Below, one piece after another: positions 7,277 through 15,719 of a DNA stretch of 29,667 bases. The position numbers and the translations under genes are program-made. Origin of the DNA: Selenomonas sp. (lineage in GTDB: Bacteria; Bacillota; Negativicutes; Selenomonadales; Selenomonadaceae); NCBI GenBank assembly GCA_015265235.1, contig JABZYJ010000008.1:1-29667 (forward strand), written 5' to 3'. The notes under the pieces are model-generated. The model did no database searches, was not told the DNA's origin, and was given only the letters and a program-made list of their open reading frames with translations. Numbering within the stretch: position 1 is the stretch's first letter; each line of letters begins with the position of its first letter.

Positions 7277-7905
7277 AATGCTCCTCCTTCGGCAGGGGGC
7301 AGGATGTGTACCTGTCTGCCGTCTGTACGAAGTCTGCCATCGACATAGAGTCGAATTGCTGCAGGAAAGATCCGATGTTCCTCCTTGAGAACGCGTGCGG
7401 CAAGACTGTCCTCCGTATCCCCCTCGGCTACAGGAACAGCCGCCTGAAGAATGATGGGGCCGGAGTCCGTCCCCTCATCCACAAAGTGCACCGTACACCC
7501 GCTGACCTTCACTCCATAGGCCAAGGCATCCCGATGGGCATGCGCCCCCGGGAAACTTGGCAGCAGAGCGGGGTGGATATTGAGGATGCGTCCCACATAG
7601 GCACGCACGAAAAGCGGCGACAGGATCCGCATAAACCCTGCCAGCACGACGAGTGTGACTCCGTGCGCATGCAGCTGTTCAAGCAGGGCACGCTCAAAGT
7701 CCTCGCGCTCGGCGTACGCTTTGCGCACAACGGCGACGGCAGGGATGCCATGTTCCCGCGCACGCGTAAGCGCATAGGCATCCACCTTGTCCGCCAAGAC
7801 GACGGCAATCTCCGCACGGATATCCCCGCGCTCCACGGCGTCAATGATGGACGCAAGGTTAGAGCCGCGTCCAGAGCAGAGCACGCCGATTTTTTCCTTA
7901 GGCAT
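7273..7905 (-). CDS. purN: Phosphoribosylglycinamide formyltransferase (10-formyl-THF dependent)
   Basis: PurN transfers a formyl group from 10-formyl-tetrahydrofolate to GAR, the third purine step. The 210-residue protein shows the N-terminal GVLCSGRGSNL motif and the catalytic segments NIHPALLPSFPGAHAHRDAL and CTVHFVDEGTDSGPI, with the expected Asn, His and Asp. The ATG at 7905 is preferred because AAGGGCGG lies at a workable distance. An in-frame GTG three codons upstream is too close to that sequence. The gene overlaps the end of purM by 8 nt and purH by 4 nt. Confidence 0.95.
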   Translation of the reverse strand: MPKEKIGVLCSGRGSNLASIIDAVERGDIRAEIAVVLADKVDAYALTRAREHGIPAVAVVRKAYAEREDFERALLEQLHAHGVTLVVLAGFMRILSPLFVRAYVGRILNIHPALLPSFPGAHAHRDALAYGVKVSGCTVHFVDEGTDSGPIILQAAVPVAEGDTEDSLAARVLKEEHRIFPAAIRLYVDGRLRTDGRQVHILPPAEGGAL

Positions 7906-8953
7906 CAAAGACACCGCCCTTGATCGTCACCTCATGTGCGCCCTCGGTCACGCGTCCGATCCGGAAGACCGTCTCATGCTGTGCACCGAGATGCGCCTCG
8001 ATGCGTGCCGCCTCCTCCTCAGAGGCAATGAGCACCATGCCGATCCCCATGTTGAATGTGCGGTACATCTCCGCCCAGTCAACGTTGCCCCACTCCTGCA
8101 GAAGGCGGAAGACCGCAGGCATCTCCCACGCAGCGGCATCGACCTCCGCGCCCATCTCATCGGGGAGGGCACGCGGGATGTTTTCATAGAACCCGCCGCC
8201 TGTGATGTGCACCATACCGTGAAGATCAAAGTCACGAATCAGCGGCAGGCAAACCTGCGGATAGAGACGCGTCGGCGTCAGCAGCTCCTCGCCGATGCTG
8301 CGTCCCAATTCCTCCATGTACTCATCACCGCGGAAGCCCTTGTGCTCAAAGACGATCTTGCGCACGAGAGAGTAGCCATTGGAATGTACGCCCGACGAAG
8401 GCAATCCGAGCAGGACATCCCCTGCCTTTACACGCGCACTCGTGATGAGGCGTTCGCGCTCGACGACACCGACGGCAAACCCCGCGATATCGTACTCACC
8501 CACGGGGTAGAACCCCGCCATTTCCGCCGTCTCACCGCCGATGAGCGCACAGCCGGATTCCTTGCAGGCACGTGCAACACCCGAGACCACGTCGGCAACC
8601 TGCGTCGGCTCAAGTTTGCCAACGGCGAGGTAGTCAAGGAAAAACAGAGGCTCTGCCCCCTGTACGAGGATGTCGTTGACGCACATCGCCACGGCATCCT
8701 GCCCAATGGTATCATGCCGATTCAGCAGAAAGGCAAGCCGCAGCTTTGTCCCGACCCCATCTGTTCCGGAGACGAGCACGGGTTCACGATAGTCCTGCGC
8801 ACGCAGGGCAAACAGACCGCCGAAGCCGCCCAGATCGCCGAGCACCTCCGGACGATAGGTCGCACGCACGCTGTCTTTGATCAGCGATACGGATTCGTTG
8901 CCCGCATCAATGTCGACCCCCGCATCACGATAGGTCATCTTTTCCATGGACAC
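7898..8953 (-). CDS. purM: Phosphoribosylformylglycinamidine cyclo-ligase (AIR synthetase)
   Basis: PurM closes the imidazole ring of FGAM with ATP to give AIR. The 351-residue protein has the family landmarks TYRDAGVDIDAGN, VSGTDGVGTKLRLAFLL, CVNDILVQGAEPLFFLDYLA and GGETAEMAGFYP, and it spans the usual length. The start is GTG at 8953, immediately after the purF stop, with GGGGG 6 nt upstream. An ATG two codons later is possible. It overlaps purN and forms part of the purE-D operon. Confidence 0.97.
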   Translation of the reverse strand: MSMEKMTYRDAGVDIDAGNESVSLIKDSVRATYRPEVLGDLGGFGGLFALRAQDYREPVLVSGTDGVGTKLRLAFLLNRHDTIGQDAVAMCVNDILVQGAEPLFFLDYLAVGKLEPTQVADVVSGVARACKESGCALIGGETAEMAGFYPVGEYDIAGFAVGVVERERLITSARVKAGDVLLGLPSSGVHSNGYSLVRKIVFEHKGFRGDEYMEELGRSIGEELLTPTRLYPQVCLPLIRDFDLHGMVHITGGGFYENIPRALPDEMGAEVDAAAWEMPAVFRLLQEWGNVDWAEMYRTFNMGIGMVLIASEEEAARIEAHLGAQHETVFRIGRVTEGAHEVTIKGGVFDA

Positions 8954-10405
8954 TTACATCCCCCTTTCGCGCTGTGCAAGCCGCTGCTGCTCACGCGTGA
9001 TCGCATCGCCAACGTCGAGGGCGGCATCCTCCTCGGGAACCGGGTACTGATTATTAAAGCATGCATAGCACATGTGATCCGGATTGAGGGCAGGAACACA
9101 TGTCCGCAATCCCTCGATGGAGATGAAGTGAAGGGAATCCGCACCGATGAAATCGCGAATCTCCTCAAGGCTCTTCGTCGCCGAGATCAGCTCCTTGCGC
9201 ACCGACGTATCGATGCCGTAGTAGCAGGGATCGGTGATCGGCGGGCTGCTGATGCAGACATGGATCTCACGCGCTCCGGCATTCCGCAGGAGCCGTACGA
9301 TCTTGCCGCTCGTCGTGCCGCGCACGATGGAGTCATCCACCATGATGACGGACTTTCCCTCAACAACAGAGCGCACGGGGCTCAGCTTCAGCTTGACCGC
9401 CGTATCGCGCTGTTTCTGCGTCGGCTGGATGAACGTCCGTCCGATGTAGCGGTTCTTGATGAGGCCCTCGGCAAACGGGATGCCCGTCTCATAGGCGAAT
9501 CCCGTCGCTGCCGTCGTTCCCGAGTCCGGCACCGAGATGACCACATCACCGCGAAGCCCGGACTCGCGCGCCAGAACACGCCCCATCTCGAAGCGCGCTG
9601 CGTGAACACTCTGTCCATCGATGATCGAGTCGGGGCGTGCAAAATAGATGTACTCGAAGATGCAGGAAGCAACATCCTGCCCATTGGTGAAACGGTAGGA
9701 CCTAAGTGCGCCGTTCTCCACAACGACCATCTCTCCCGGCAGCACATCGCGCACGAAGGAAGCTCCGTTGACATCGAGCGCGCAGGTCTCGGAGGAAAGC
9801 ACCCAGCCGCCCTCCTCCGTCCGTCCGATGCAAAGCGGACGAAAGCCCTGCGGATCGCGCACACCGATGAGCTTGTTCTCCGTCATGATGGTCAGGCAGA
9901 ATGCGCCGCGCACCTTCTGCGCGGTCTCCAAAATGCGCTCCTCGATGGTCGCCTTCTGTGAGCGTGCGATCAGATGGACAAAGACCTCCGAGTCGATTGT
10001 CGTCTGGAACACCGTCCCCTTGCTCTCAAGGTCGCGGCGAATCCATGCGGCATTGGTGAGGTCGCCGTTATGCGCCAGTGCCAGCGCACCGCCAGCATAG
10101 TTGACGCGCAGCGGCTGTGCATTCGCGGCGAGACTGAACCCCGTCGTCGCATAGCGCACATGACCGATGGCAATTTGGGCATGGTCAAGATGCGGCAGTT
10201 CCGAGCGAAACACCTCGGTCACCAGCCCCATCCCTTTTTTGACGTCAATCCATGCCCCATCCGTCAGCGCTATGCCCGCGCTCTCCTGCCCGCGATGCTG
10301 GAGCGCAAAGAGACCAAGATACGTCATCTCGGACACATCCTCCGTCGGAGAATACACGCCGTAGATGCCGCACTCTTCCTTCCACTTTGGCACTTTTTCG
10401 TACAT
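8954..10405 (-). CDS. purF: Amidophosphoribosyltransferase
   Basis: PurF makes phosphoribosylamine from PRPP and glutamine, the committed step of purine synthesis. The 483-residue protein has an 11-residue propeptide before the N-terminal nucleophile Cys12 (EECGIYG), a glutaminase domain, and the PRPP motif VIMVDDSIVRGTTSG. The C-terminal region has cysteines in LRTCVPAL and MCYACFN, which together with an upstream Cys match the Fe-S cluster ligands of the Bacillus-type, oxygen-sensitive enzyme. This suits an anaerobe. The gene starts 5 nt after purC and abuts purM. Confidence 0.97.
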   Translation of the reverse strand: MYEKVPKWKEECGIYGVYSPTEDVSEMTYLGLFALQHRGQESAGIALTDGAWIDVKKGMGLVTEVFRSELPHLDHAQIAIGHVRYATTGFSLAANAQPLRVNYAGGALALAHNGDLTNAAWIRRDLESKGTVFQTTIDSEVFVHLIARSQKATIEERILETAQKVRGAFCLTIMTENKLIGVRDPQGFRPLCIGRTEEGGWVLSSETCALDVNGASFVRDVLPGEMVVVENGALRSYRFTNGQDVASCIFEYIYFARPDSIIDGQSVHAARFEMGRVLARESGLRGDVVISVPDSGTTAATGFAYETGIPFAEGLIKNRYIGRTFIQPTQKQRDTAVKLKLSPVRSVVEGKSVIMVDDSIVRGTTSGKIVRLLRNAGAREIHVCISSPPITDPCYYGIDTSVRKELISATKSLEEIRDFIGADSLHFISIEGLRTCVPALNPDHMCYACFNNQYPVPEEDAALDVGDAITREQQRLAQRERGM

Positions 10406-10410
10406 CGCTC

Positions 10411-11130
10411 TTATGCTTCTCCCGTCAGCCTGTGGAGCATCTCCTTATAGGCATCCTCTACGTTGCCGAGGTCGCGGCGGAAACGGTCCTTATCCAGTTT
10501 CTCCTTCGTGTCGCTGTCCCAGAAGCGGCAGTTATCCGGCGAAATCTCATCGGCAAGAATGATCTTCCCGTCAGCATCTCTGCCGAACTCCAGCTTGAAG
10601 TCAATGAGATCTACCTTCTTTGACTTGAGGAACTTCGTGAGGATATCATTGATCTTCAGCGACATGCGTTCGATCTCATCCAGTTCCGCATCCGTCGCGA
10701 TCTTCATGGCACGGATGTGATAGCGGTTGAGCATCGGATCACCGAGATCATCGTTCTTGTAGCAGTATTCGATGACCGGGAACGGCATCGGTACGCCCTC
10801 CTCGAGCCCGAGACGCTTTGCGAGCGAGCCGGCCGCCACATTGCGGATGATGACCTCAAGGGGGATAATCGTGAGCTTCTTCACGATCATCTCACGCTCG
10901 CTCGGCATGGAGATATAGTGATGGGCGATGCCCTCCTTCGCCAGCAGATCGAAGAAGAACGCCGACATCTTATTGTTCATGATGCCCTTGCCCACGATCG
11001 TCCCGCGCTTCGCGCCGTTCCCCGCCGTCGCATCGTCCTTGTAGTAGACGAGATACTCATTTGGATTGTCCGTCGCATAGATGATCTTTGCTTTACCCTC
11101 ATAAAGAGCCTCTTTACGCTCCATTGTCAT
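10411..11130 (-). CDS. purC: Phosphoribosylaminoimidazole-succinocarboxamide synthase (SAICAR synthetase)
   Basis: PurC couples CAIR to aspartate with ATP to give SAICAR. The 239-residue protein has the signature LYEGKAKIIYATDNP, the segment PLEVIIRNVAAGSLAKRLG, and ILADEISPDNCRFWD near the C-terminus. The start is either ATG 11130 (MTMERKE) or ATG 11124, both close to AAAGGCAGG. A TTG further upstream is less likely. purE lies 33 nt upstream and purF 5 nt downstream. Confidence 0.96.
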   Translation of the reverse strand: MTMERKEALYEGKAKIIYATDNPNEYLVYYKDDATAGNGAKRGTIVGKGIMNNKMSAFFFDLLAKEGIAHHYISMPSEREMIVKKLTIIPLEVIIRNVAAGSLAKRLGLEEGVPMPFPVIEYCYKNDDLGDPMLNRYHIRAMKIATDAELDEIERMSLKINDILTKFLKSKKVDLIDFKLEFGRDADGKIILADEISPDNCRFWDSDTKEKLDKDRFRRDLGNVEDAYKEMLHRLTGEA

Positions 11131-11163
11131 CCTGCCTTTCTTCTCAAGCAATAGAAAAGTTCC

Positions 11164-11652
11164 TTAAAGCTGTGCCGCGACGCGATCTGCCTTCTTCTCG
11201 ACCTCCAGCACCATCTTTTCCCGATAGTCCATGAGTGCTTCGGCGATGGCAGTATCGTATACGGCGAGGATCTCCGCCGCAAAGATCGCCGCATTCTTCG
11301 CACCATTGACCGCCATCGTCGCTACGGGTACGCCCGACGGCATCTGCACCGTGCTGAGCAGAGCATCCATCCCGTTCAGCGGCGTCGCATTGACCGGAAC
11401 ACCGATCACCGGTTTAATCGTATAGCTTGCCACGACACCTGCGAGATGTGCCGCTGCCCCTGCCGCCACGATAAATGCGGCAAATTCTTTGTCGTGATCT
11501 GCCTCCATGACAAAATCACGAACGATGGACGGTGTACGATGCGCCGATGCCACCTTCACGACCGGTTCAATGCCAAAATGTTTCAGGAGCTCAACTGCCG
11601 GCTTCAGAATTGGCCAATCAGAATCGCTTCCCATTAGGACTGCTACCTTCAT
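11164..11652 (-). CDS. purE: 5-(carboxyamino)imidazole ribonucleotide mutase, class I type
   Basis: PurE produces CAIR. Class I enzymes rearrange N5-CAIR made by PurK, while class II enzymes carboxylate AIR directly. The 162-residue protein has GSDSDWP, the SAHRTP motif and GAAAHLAG, which favours class I. It has the usual length. The ATG at 11652 follows GAGGAG by 8 nt. It is the first gene of the pur operon and directly follows a sigma-70-type promoter. No purK is present in the window, so the source of N5-CAIR is not shown here. Confidence 0.94.
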   Translation of the reverse strand: MKVAVLMGSDSDWPILKPAVELLKHFGIEPVVKVASAHRTPSIVRDFVMEADHDKEFAAFIVAAGAAAHLAGVVASYTIKPVIGVPVNATPLNGMDALLSTVQMPSGVPVATMAVNGAKNAAIFAAEILAVYDTAIAEALMDYREKMVLEVEKKADRVAAQL

Positions 11653-11672
11653 ATTATCATCTCCTCGTACCT

Positions 11673-11701
11673 ATGATAGCGGGATTTCAAATCCATGTCA
11701 A
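11673..11701 (-). promoter_or_regulatory. Promoter of the pur operon with a palindromic spacer
   Basis: On the minus strand -35 TTGACA (11696-11701) and -10 TATCAT (11673-11678) are separated by 17 bp. The spacer contains the perfect 13-nt palindrome GGATTTGAAATCC (11682-11694), a likely operator. The leader is only about 20 nt, too short for a purine riboswitch. Confidence 0.8.
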
Positions 11702-11708
11702 TAGAACG

Positions 11709-11743
11709 AAAAAGGACCGCCGTATCGCAGGATACAGCAGTCC
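11709..11743 (-). terminator. Terminator downstream of cheV
   Basis: On the minus strand a 13-bp stem with two G-U pairs is formed by GGACTGCTGTATC and GATACGGCGGTCC around a CTGC loop (11714-11743), followed by five U residues (11709-11713). It begins 13 nt after the cheV stop and insulates the pur operon. Confidence 0.88.
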
Positions 11744-11756
11744 CATAAAAGAAGTC

Positions 11757-12707
11757 TCAATTTTCTTTGATCGTATCGTGCAGGGGCTCGCCAAAGACCA
11801 GCGTATCGAGGAGATCGATCAGCTGATTGATCTCCGGTTTCGACACCTGTCCCGACGCGCCAAGGCTCTCACCTTTGCGCTTCATCTCCTCGCTGATGAG
11901 GGAGGAGAAGAGAACGAGCGGAACCTCACCGAGGCGGCTGTCCTCGCGCACGAGCTTCAGCAGGCGATGTCCGTCCATCTTCGGCATCTCGACATCGGAG
12001 ATGATGATGCGGACATGATTCTCGATCGGTCCATTCTTGCGTGCAAGATCCTGCAGATACTCCCACGCATCCTGTCCATTGCCAAAGTCACGGATGAACT
12101 TGTAGCCTGCCTCATGCAGCGTCGTCACGAGGAGTTCACGCAGCATCTTGGAGTCCTCGGCGATGACGATATGCGCCGTACCGCGCCGCGTCTTTGCATC
12201 CTGCGTCGCCTCGGAAACAGTCGTGAGCTTCTGATTGATCTCGGGGTTGATCTCCGCGATGATCGTCTCGAAGTCCAGCAGGAGAACAAGACGATCCTCC
12301 ATCTTGATGATGCCGACCACACGCGAGCCATCGCCGACATTCGGCGCCGGCTCCATATTCTTCCACGAGATGCGGTGAATGCGGTAAACACTGCCGACGA
12401 GGAAGCCGATGTCATAGTTGTTGATCTCTGTCACGATGATGTTCTGCAGCTCATCCGCCGTCTGGAGGTTGAGGCAGCGCGCCATATTGACAAGAGGGAT
12501 TGCCTTGCCGCGCAGTGTAAACAGACCGTCGACATAGGGATGCGCCTCGGGCATAGTGGTCACAGGCACACGCGTAATGACCTCGCGCACCTTCGCGACA
12601 TTGATGCCGTAGTTCACCTTCCCTATGCTGAACTCAACAATCTCAAATTCGTTTGTTCCTGTCTCAAGCAGGATCCCCTTTTTCTCTTCGGTTACCGTAT
12701 CTGCCAT
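11757..12707 (-). CDS. cheV: Chemotaxis protein CheV (CheW-like domain plus response-regulator domain)
   Basis: CheV is a coupling protein between chemoreceptors and the kinase CheA, with a phosphorylatable receiver that helps adaptation. The 316-residue protein has a CheW-like domain (about residues 20-160, with VDGLFTLRGKAIPLVNM). A receiver domain follows (about 178-310) with the acidic pair in IAEDSKM, phospho-acceptor Asp238 in IISDVEMPKMDG and Lys290 in VSKP. GGGGGAGAG lies before the ATG. It stands alone, with no other che genes in the window, between cvfB and a strong terminator. It implies that the organism is motile. Confidence 0.95.
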   Translation of the reverse strand: MADTVTEEKKGILLETGTNEFEIVEFSIGKVNYGINVAKVREVITRVPVTTMPEAHPYVDGLFTLRGKAIPLVNMARCLNLQTADELQNIIVTEINNYDIGFLVGSVYRIHRISWKNMEPAPNVGDGSRVVGIIKMEDRLVLLLDFETIIAEINPEINQKLTTVSEATQDAKTRRGTAHIVIAEDSKMLRELLVTTLHEAGYKFIRDFGNGQDAWEYLQDLARKNGPIENHVRIIISDVEMPKMDGHRLLKLVREDSRLGEVPLVLFSSLISEEMKRKGESLGASGQVSKPEINQLIDLLDTLVFGEPLHDTIKEN

Positions 12708-12766
12708 TTATCTCTCCCCCTGCACGTCAACATTCTTCGCTATGCTCTCTATTCGCCCTTTAGAGG

Positions 12767-12785
12767 AAAAATCCTTCCTTGGATT
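12767..12785 (-). terminator. Weak candidate terminator downstream of cvfB
   Basis: On the minus strand AATCC and GGATT form a 5-bp stem around AAGGAA, followed by a U run. It lies 9 nt after the cvfB stop. The stem is short and may only attenuate. The remainder of the 87-nt gap before cheV shows no convincing promoter. Confidence 0.35.
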
Positions 12786-12794
12786 AAGAAAAAA

Positions 12795-13694
12795 CTAATT
12801 CTTTTTGTGTTCTTCCAATAAATACGTCCATCCATCCTCTTGGCGGACACGACCTTCCTTCATCAGCCGCCCAAGAGCGCGCTTAAATGCAGCCTTGCTG
12901 ATCCCAAAGCGATCCTTTAGCACCGCAGGAGATGTCGCGTCCGTATACGGCATCTTTCCGCCATGTTCCTCTAGGAGTGCAAGCAAGCGGTCCGCATCCA
13001 GCGTGCGCGCTTCCTCTTTCGGGGGGCGCAGGGACGCGTTCAGCCGCCCGTCCTCACGCAGATACGTCACGCGGATCTCGACGGTCTCGCCGACGCGCGG
13101 CCGCCGTGGAGCCTCCTGATGATCGATGAATGCGATATAGCGCTCCTCGGTAAAGAGAAAGATGCCACGCTCCGTAATGTTATAGACGGACCCCTTCAGG
13201 CGGTCGCCGATGCGCACCCCTTCGGCGGGACGTGAGGCGCGGCGCAGCTCATCCTCCACCTCCATCGTGACGGCAAGGCGCCCGGACTTATCCGTATAGA
13301 GCTTCGCCCAGACGACCTCACCGACCTGCGGCCGCCCGCGCATCCCTGCGTAAGGCAGGAAGATACCGCGCTCTGCCCCGACATCGAGGAAGGCCCCCTC
13401 CTTCGTCACGTTGATGACGCGCAGGCGTGCGACCTGCCCTTCCTTCATGCGCGGTGTGCGCATGCTCGCCGTCAGCCGCCGCTTCGGGTCGAGGTAGAGA
13501 AACACGCGGACACGGTCGCCCACCTTGACCGGTGCAGTCTGCTGCATCGTATGCAGCAGAATATCATCACACGTATTGCCCGTCTCCGCATCCAGAAAGA
13601 TGCCCCACTCGGATTCGCGCACGGCAATGAGTTCCGCCACCTGACTTGGGCCGTATTTACGGTGCACAGGCACGGGTTTTTGCCGCTCCGTCAC
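12795..13694 (-). CDS. cvfB: S1-like RNA-binding protein of the CvfB family
   Basis: CvfB-family proteins bind RNA through tandem S1 domains and in staphylococci affect virulence gene expression. Their exact role elsewhere is unknown. The 299-residue protein shows repeated S1-like segments (AELIAVRESEWGIFLDAETG, VINVTKEGAFLDVGAERGIF and GSVYNITERGIFLFTEERYI). A C-terminal winged-helix region (about residues 235-295) follows, with DRFGISKAAFKRALGRLMKEG. The start is GTG at 13694 with GAGGAG 6 nt upstream. It lies 3 nt after rsfS, so it is probably the last gene of the obgE-to-rsfS transcript. Confidence 0.88.
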   Translation of the reverse strand: MTERQKPVPVHRKYGPSQVAELIAVRESEWGIFLDAETGNTCDDILLHTMQQTAPVKVGDRVRVFLYLDPKRRLTASMRTPRMKEGQVARLRVINVTKEGAFLDVGAERGIFLPYAGMRGRPQVGEVVWAKLYTDKSGRLAVTMEVEDELRRASRPAEGVRIGDRLKGSVYNITERGIFLFTEERYIAFIDHQEAPRRPRVGETVEIRVTYLREDGRLNASLRPPKEEARTLDADRLLALLEEHGGKMPYTDATSPAVLKDRFGISKAAFKRALGRLMKEGRVRQEDGWTYLLEEHKKN

Positions 13695-13697
13695 GTC

Positions 13698-14042
13698 CTA
13701 CTCCTCATAGGGCGTGAGTGCGGCATCGCCCCAGAGCCGCTCCAGCGCATAGTACTCGCGCGCATCCTGCTGGAATATGTGCGCCACCGTATCGCCGTAG
13801 TCGAGCAGCACCCACTCGCCCTCACGGTAGCCCTCCTTGTGGAGAAAACTCACCCCTGCCTCCTCCATCTTCTCCTCGATATTGTCTGCGATCGCGCGCA
13901 CCTGCGTCGCTGTATTCGCCGAACATATAATGAAATAGTCGTTGGTGGACATCAGTCCGACCATATCCATCTGTACGATGTCGCGCGCCTTCTTTTCATC
14001 CGCTGCCGCCTGAATCACGCGGCATTTTTCCTGCTCTGTCAA
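13698..14042 (-). CDS. rsfS: Ribosome silencing factor RsfS
   Basis: RsfS binds ribosomal protein L14 and blocks joining of the subunits, shutting down translation when nutrients are scarce. The 114-residue protein has the full domain with MSTNDYFIICSANTATQVRAIAD and the segment KEGYREGEWVLLDYGDTVAHIF. The start is TTG at 14042, supported by GGAGGAG 6 nt upstream and by the family start. The LCP gene ends 3 nt upstream and cvfB starts 3 nt downstream. The neighbourhood nadD-yqeK-LCP-rsfS is typical of Firmicutes. Confidence 0.95.
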   Translation of the reverse strand: MTEQEKCRVIQAAADEKKARDIVQMDMVGLMSTNDYFIICSANTATQVRAIADNIEEKMEEAGVSFLHKEGYREGEWVLLDYGDTVAHIFQQDAREYYALERLWGDAALTPYEE

Positions 14043-14045
14043 ACT

Positions 14046-15110
14046 CTACTCCTCCTTCTTCTGCTCACCTTCCGTCTCCTCCGACGGAAAGAGTTCACGT
14101 ATGATCTTATCGGTCGCCGCACGATCCATAATCCACACCGTATCATCATCCCGCGCGAAATCGCCCGGCAGCATGATGGTGCGCGGCGGCTGTGCATTCA
14201 GCTTTCGCACCACATTCCCGATGTGTACTGAGTCAAAGAGCTCGGCACTCGTGGTGACATCCTGTTTCAGTATATCGGCAAGCTGCGGAATCTTGGGCAG
14301 CGTATCGACACGGAGCAGCTTGGCGTAGAACGCCTTAACAAACTTTTGCTGCCGCTGCGTGCGCCCGAGGTCGCCGAGATCATCCCCGCGATAGCGCAGG
14401 TACTGTTCCGCCTCCGCTCCATCGAGATGCCGATAGCCCTGACGCATGTGAATGGAAAGCCCCGCCTCCGGATCGTCATAGTCCATATCCCGCTCAACAT
14501 AGAGATCAACTCCGCCGACGGCATCGACAATCTTCTCAAAGGTATCCATATCGATGACAACGTATTGATGAATCGAGATGTCAAACATCTGATTGATCGT
14601 CCGCACCATCAACGGTGCTCCGCCCACTGCATAGACGTGAGAAAGGCGTGTCTCCCCCTTCCCCTGTGCCATGGGCACCCACGTATCACGCGGGATATTG
14701 AGGATGCGTACCTTGCCCGTCGCATTCTCCATGCTCATGAGCAGAATGGCATCCGCACGCTTTTCCGGTGCTTCGTCCATATTTACTGCATCGTCGAGGC
14801 CGAGCACGAGAACATTCGTATAGCCGTCAAACCGCACATCGACCTCGCCGCGATTTTCCTCCTGACGGACGAGATAGGCCTCATACATTTCCCGTATATC
14901 ATGGTACGCCTCAACGCCCCATCCGATCAGATAATAGCCCGAGATGCCGACAAAGACGAGGAGAAAGACCGTGCAGATCAGGCGAACAAGTCCGCGCAGA
15001 ATGGCCATGCGTCGGCGGCGTGCACGCTGTGTGCGGCGTCGCTTTATGTTCTCGCGCGAGTTTTCGCTTGCCAGCTGTGCCGCGAGATCCTCCGTATCAT
15101 AATCGGACAA
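14046..15110 (-). CDS. LytR-CpsA-Psr (LCP) family cell-wall glycopolymer transferase
   Basis: LCP proteins attach lipid-linked glycopolymers to the cell wall or related acceptors on the outer face of the membrane. The 354-residue protein has an N-terminal cytoplasmic part with a basic cluster (about residues 24-35), one membrane segment (about 37-58), and an extracellular LCP domain. Landmarks are VLVLGLDD, RADAILLMS, VRILNIPRDTWVPM and YLRYRGDDLGDLGRTQRQQ, whose Asp and Arg residues bind the pyrophosphate of the substrate. The start is TTG at 15110 with GGGGGAGAGGGG upstream. In an organism expected to have an outer membrane, the acceptor and polymer are not known. Confidence 0.92.
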   Translation of the reverse strand: MSDYDTEDLAAQLASENSRENIKRRRTQRARRRRMAILRGLVRLICTVFLLVFVGISGYYLIGWGVEAYHDIREMYEAYLVRQEENRGEVDVRFDGYTNVLVLGLDDAVNMDEAPEKRADAILLMSMENATGKVRILNIPRDTWVPMAQGKGETRLSHVYAVGGAPLMVRTINQMFDISIHQYVVIDMDTFEKIVDAVGGVDLYVERDMDYDDPEAGLSIHMRQGYRHLDGAEAEQYLRYRGDDLGDLGRTQRQQKFVKAFYAKLLRVDTLPKIPQLADILKQDVTTSAELFDSVHIGNVVRKLNAQPPRTIMLPGDFARDDDTVWIMDRAATDKIIRELFPSEETEGEQKKEE

Positions 15111-15137
15111 CGCCCCTCTCCCCCTTTTTCCCTCTGC

Positions 15138-15719
15138 TTAGCGCTGCCGCAAAAGCAGTTCGTTCCGTGCCGCCACCGTATCCGGATGAACGAGCCCTCC
15201 CTTTTTCAGAACGAATTGGATGGACTCCGTGAGTCCGACCAGCAGCATCGCGTCGAGTGATGCCGTACGCGCGAGCTCCCGCAGATGCTCCACCTCCGGA
15301 TAGGCTCGCGACGGCTCAATCATATCTGCAAAATAGATAATCTGATCGAGCGCGGTCATCCCTCTTCCCCCAACCGTATGCCGCCAGATCGCCTGCGCAA
15401 TGCCCGCGTCATCGACACCATAGTCCTCATAGATGAGATAGGCGCCCACGTAGGCGTGCAGGAGCAGGGGCATCGCCGCCTCGATCCTGCCGATGGGAAT
15501 CCCGCGCCGCCGCGCCTCTCCGGGAAGCTCCGCTGTCGCGTAGGTGCGCCCGCAGTCATGCAGAAGCCCTGCGGTACGCGCGCGTTCCTCGTCCATGCCG
15601 AAGCGCCGTGCCAGTTCCGCCGCCGTATCCGCCACCCCGAGCGAATGCTGATAGCGTCCCGGCGCGAGACGTTCTGCCAGACGAGCGCGCATCTCCTCAT
15701 ACGTCATGTTCATGCGCAC
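15138..15719 (-). CDS. yqeK: HD-domain nucleotide hydrolase YqeK (Ap4A symmetrical hydrolase family)
   Basis: YqeK proteins are HD-domain metal-dependent hydrolases that split diadenosine tetraphosphate to ADP. The 193-residue protein has the metal-binding His25 (YQHSLG), His54-Asp55 (LLHDCGR), a histidine in LLHAYVGA and the downstream IYFADMIEPSR motif. The start is GTG at 15719 with GGAGGGGG 8 nt upstream. In-frame ATG codons two and four codons later are possible. It overlaps the end of nadD by 23 nt and sits in the usual nadD-yqeK-LCP-rsfS order. Confidence 0.92.
   Translation of the reverse strand: MRMNMTYEEMRARLAERLAPGRYQHSLGVADTAAELARRFGMDEERARTAGLLHDCGRTYATAELPGEARRRGIPIGRIEAAMPLLLHAYVGAYLIYEDYGVDDAGIAQAIWRHTVGGRGMTALDQIIYFADMIEPSRAYPEVEHLRELARTASLDAMLLVGLTESIQFVLKKGGLVHPDTVAARNELLLRQR

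Noticed and set aside
7787..9961. A 724-codon open frame on the plus strand, antisense to purM and purF
   Set aside because: It covers two clear, conserved genes on the other strand. Its product is basic and His/Arg-rich with no recognisable domain, as expected for the antisense frame of GC-rich coding DNA.
11653..11672. Purine (guanine) riboswitch in the pur operon leader
   Set aside because: Only about 20 nt lie between the predicted start of transcription and the purE ATG, too short for an aptamer.
12708..12794. Possible flagellar sigma-28 promoter before cheV (TAAA followed by GCATAGCG)
   Set aside because: The spacing and the -10 part do not match the consensus well enough.
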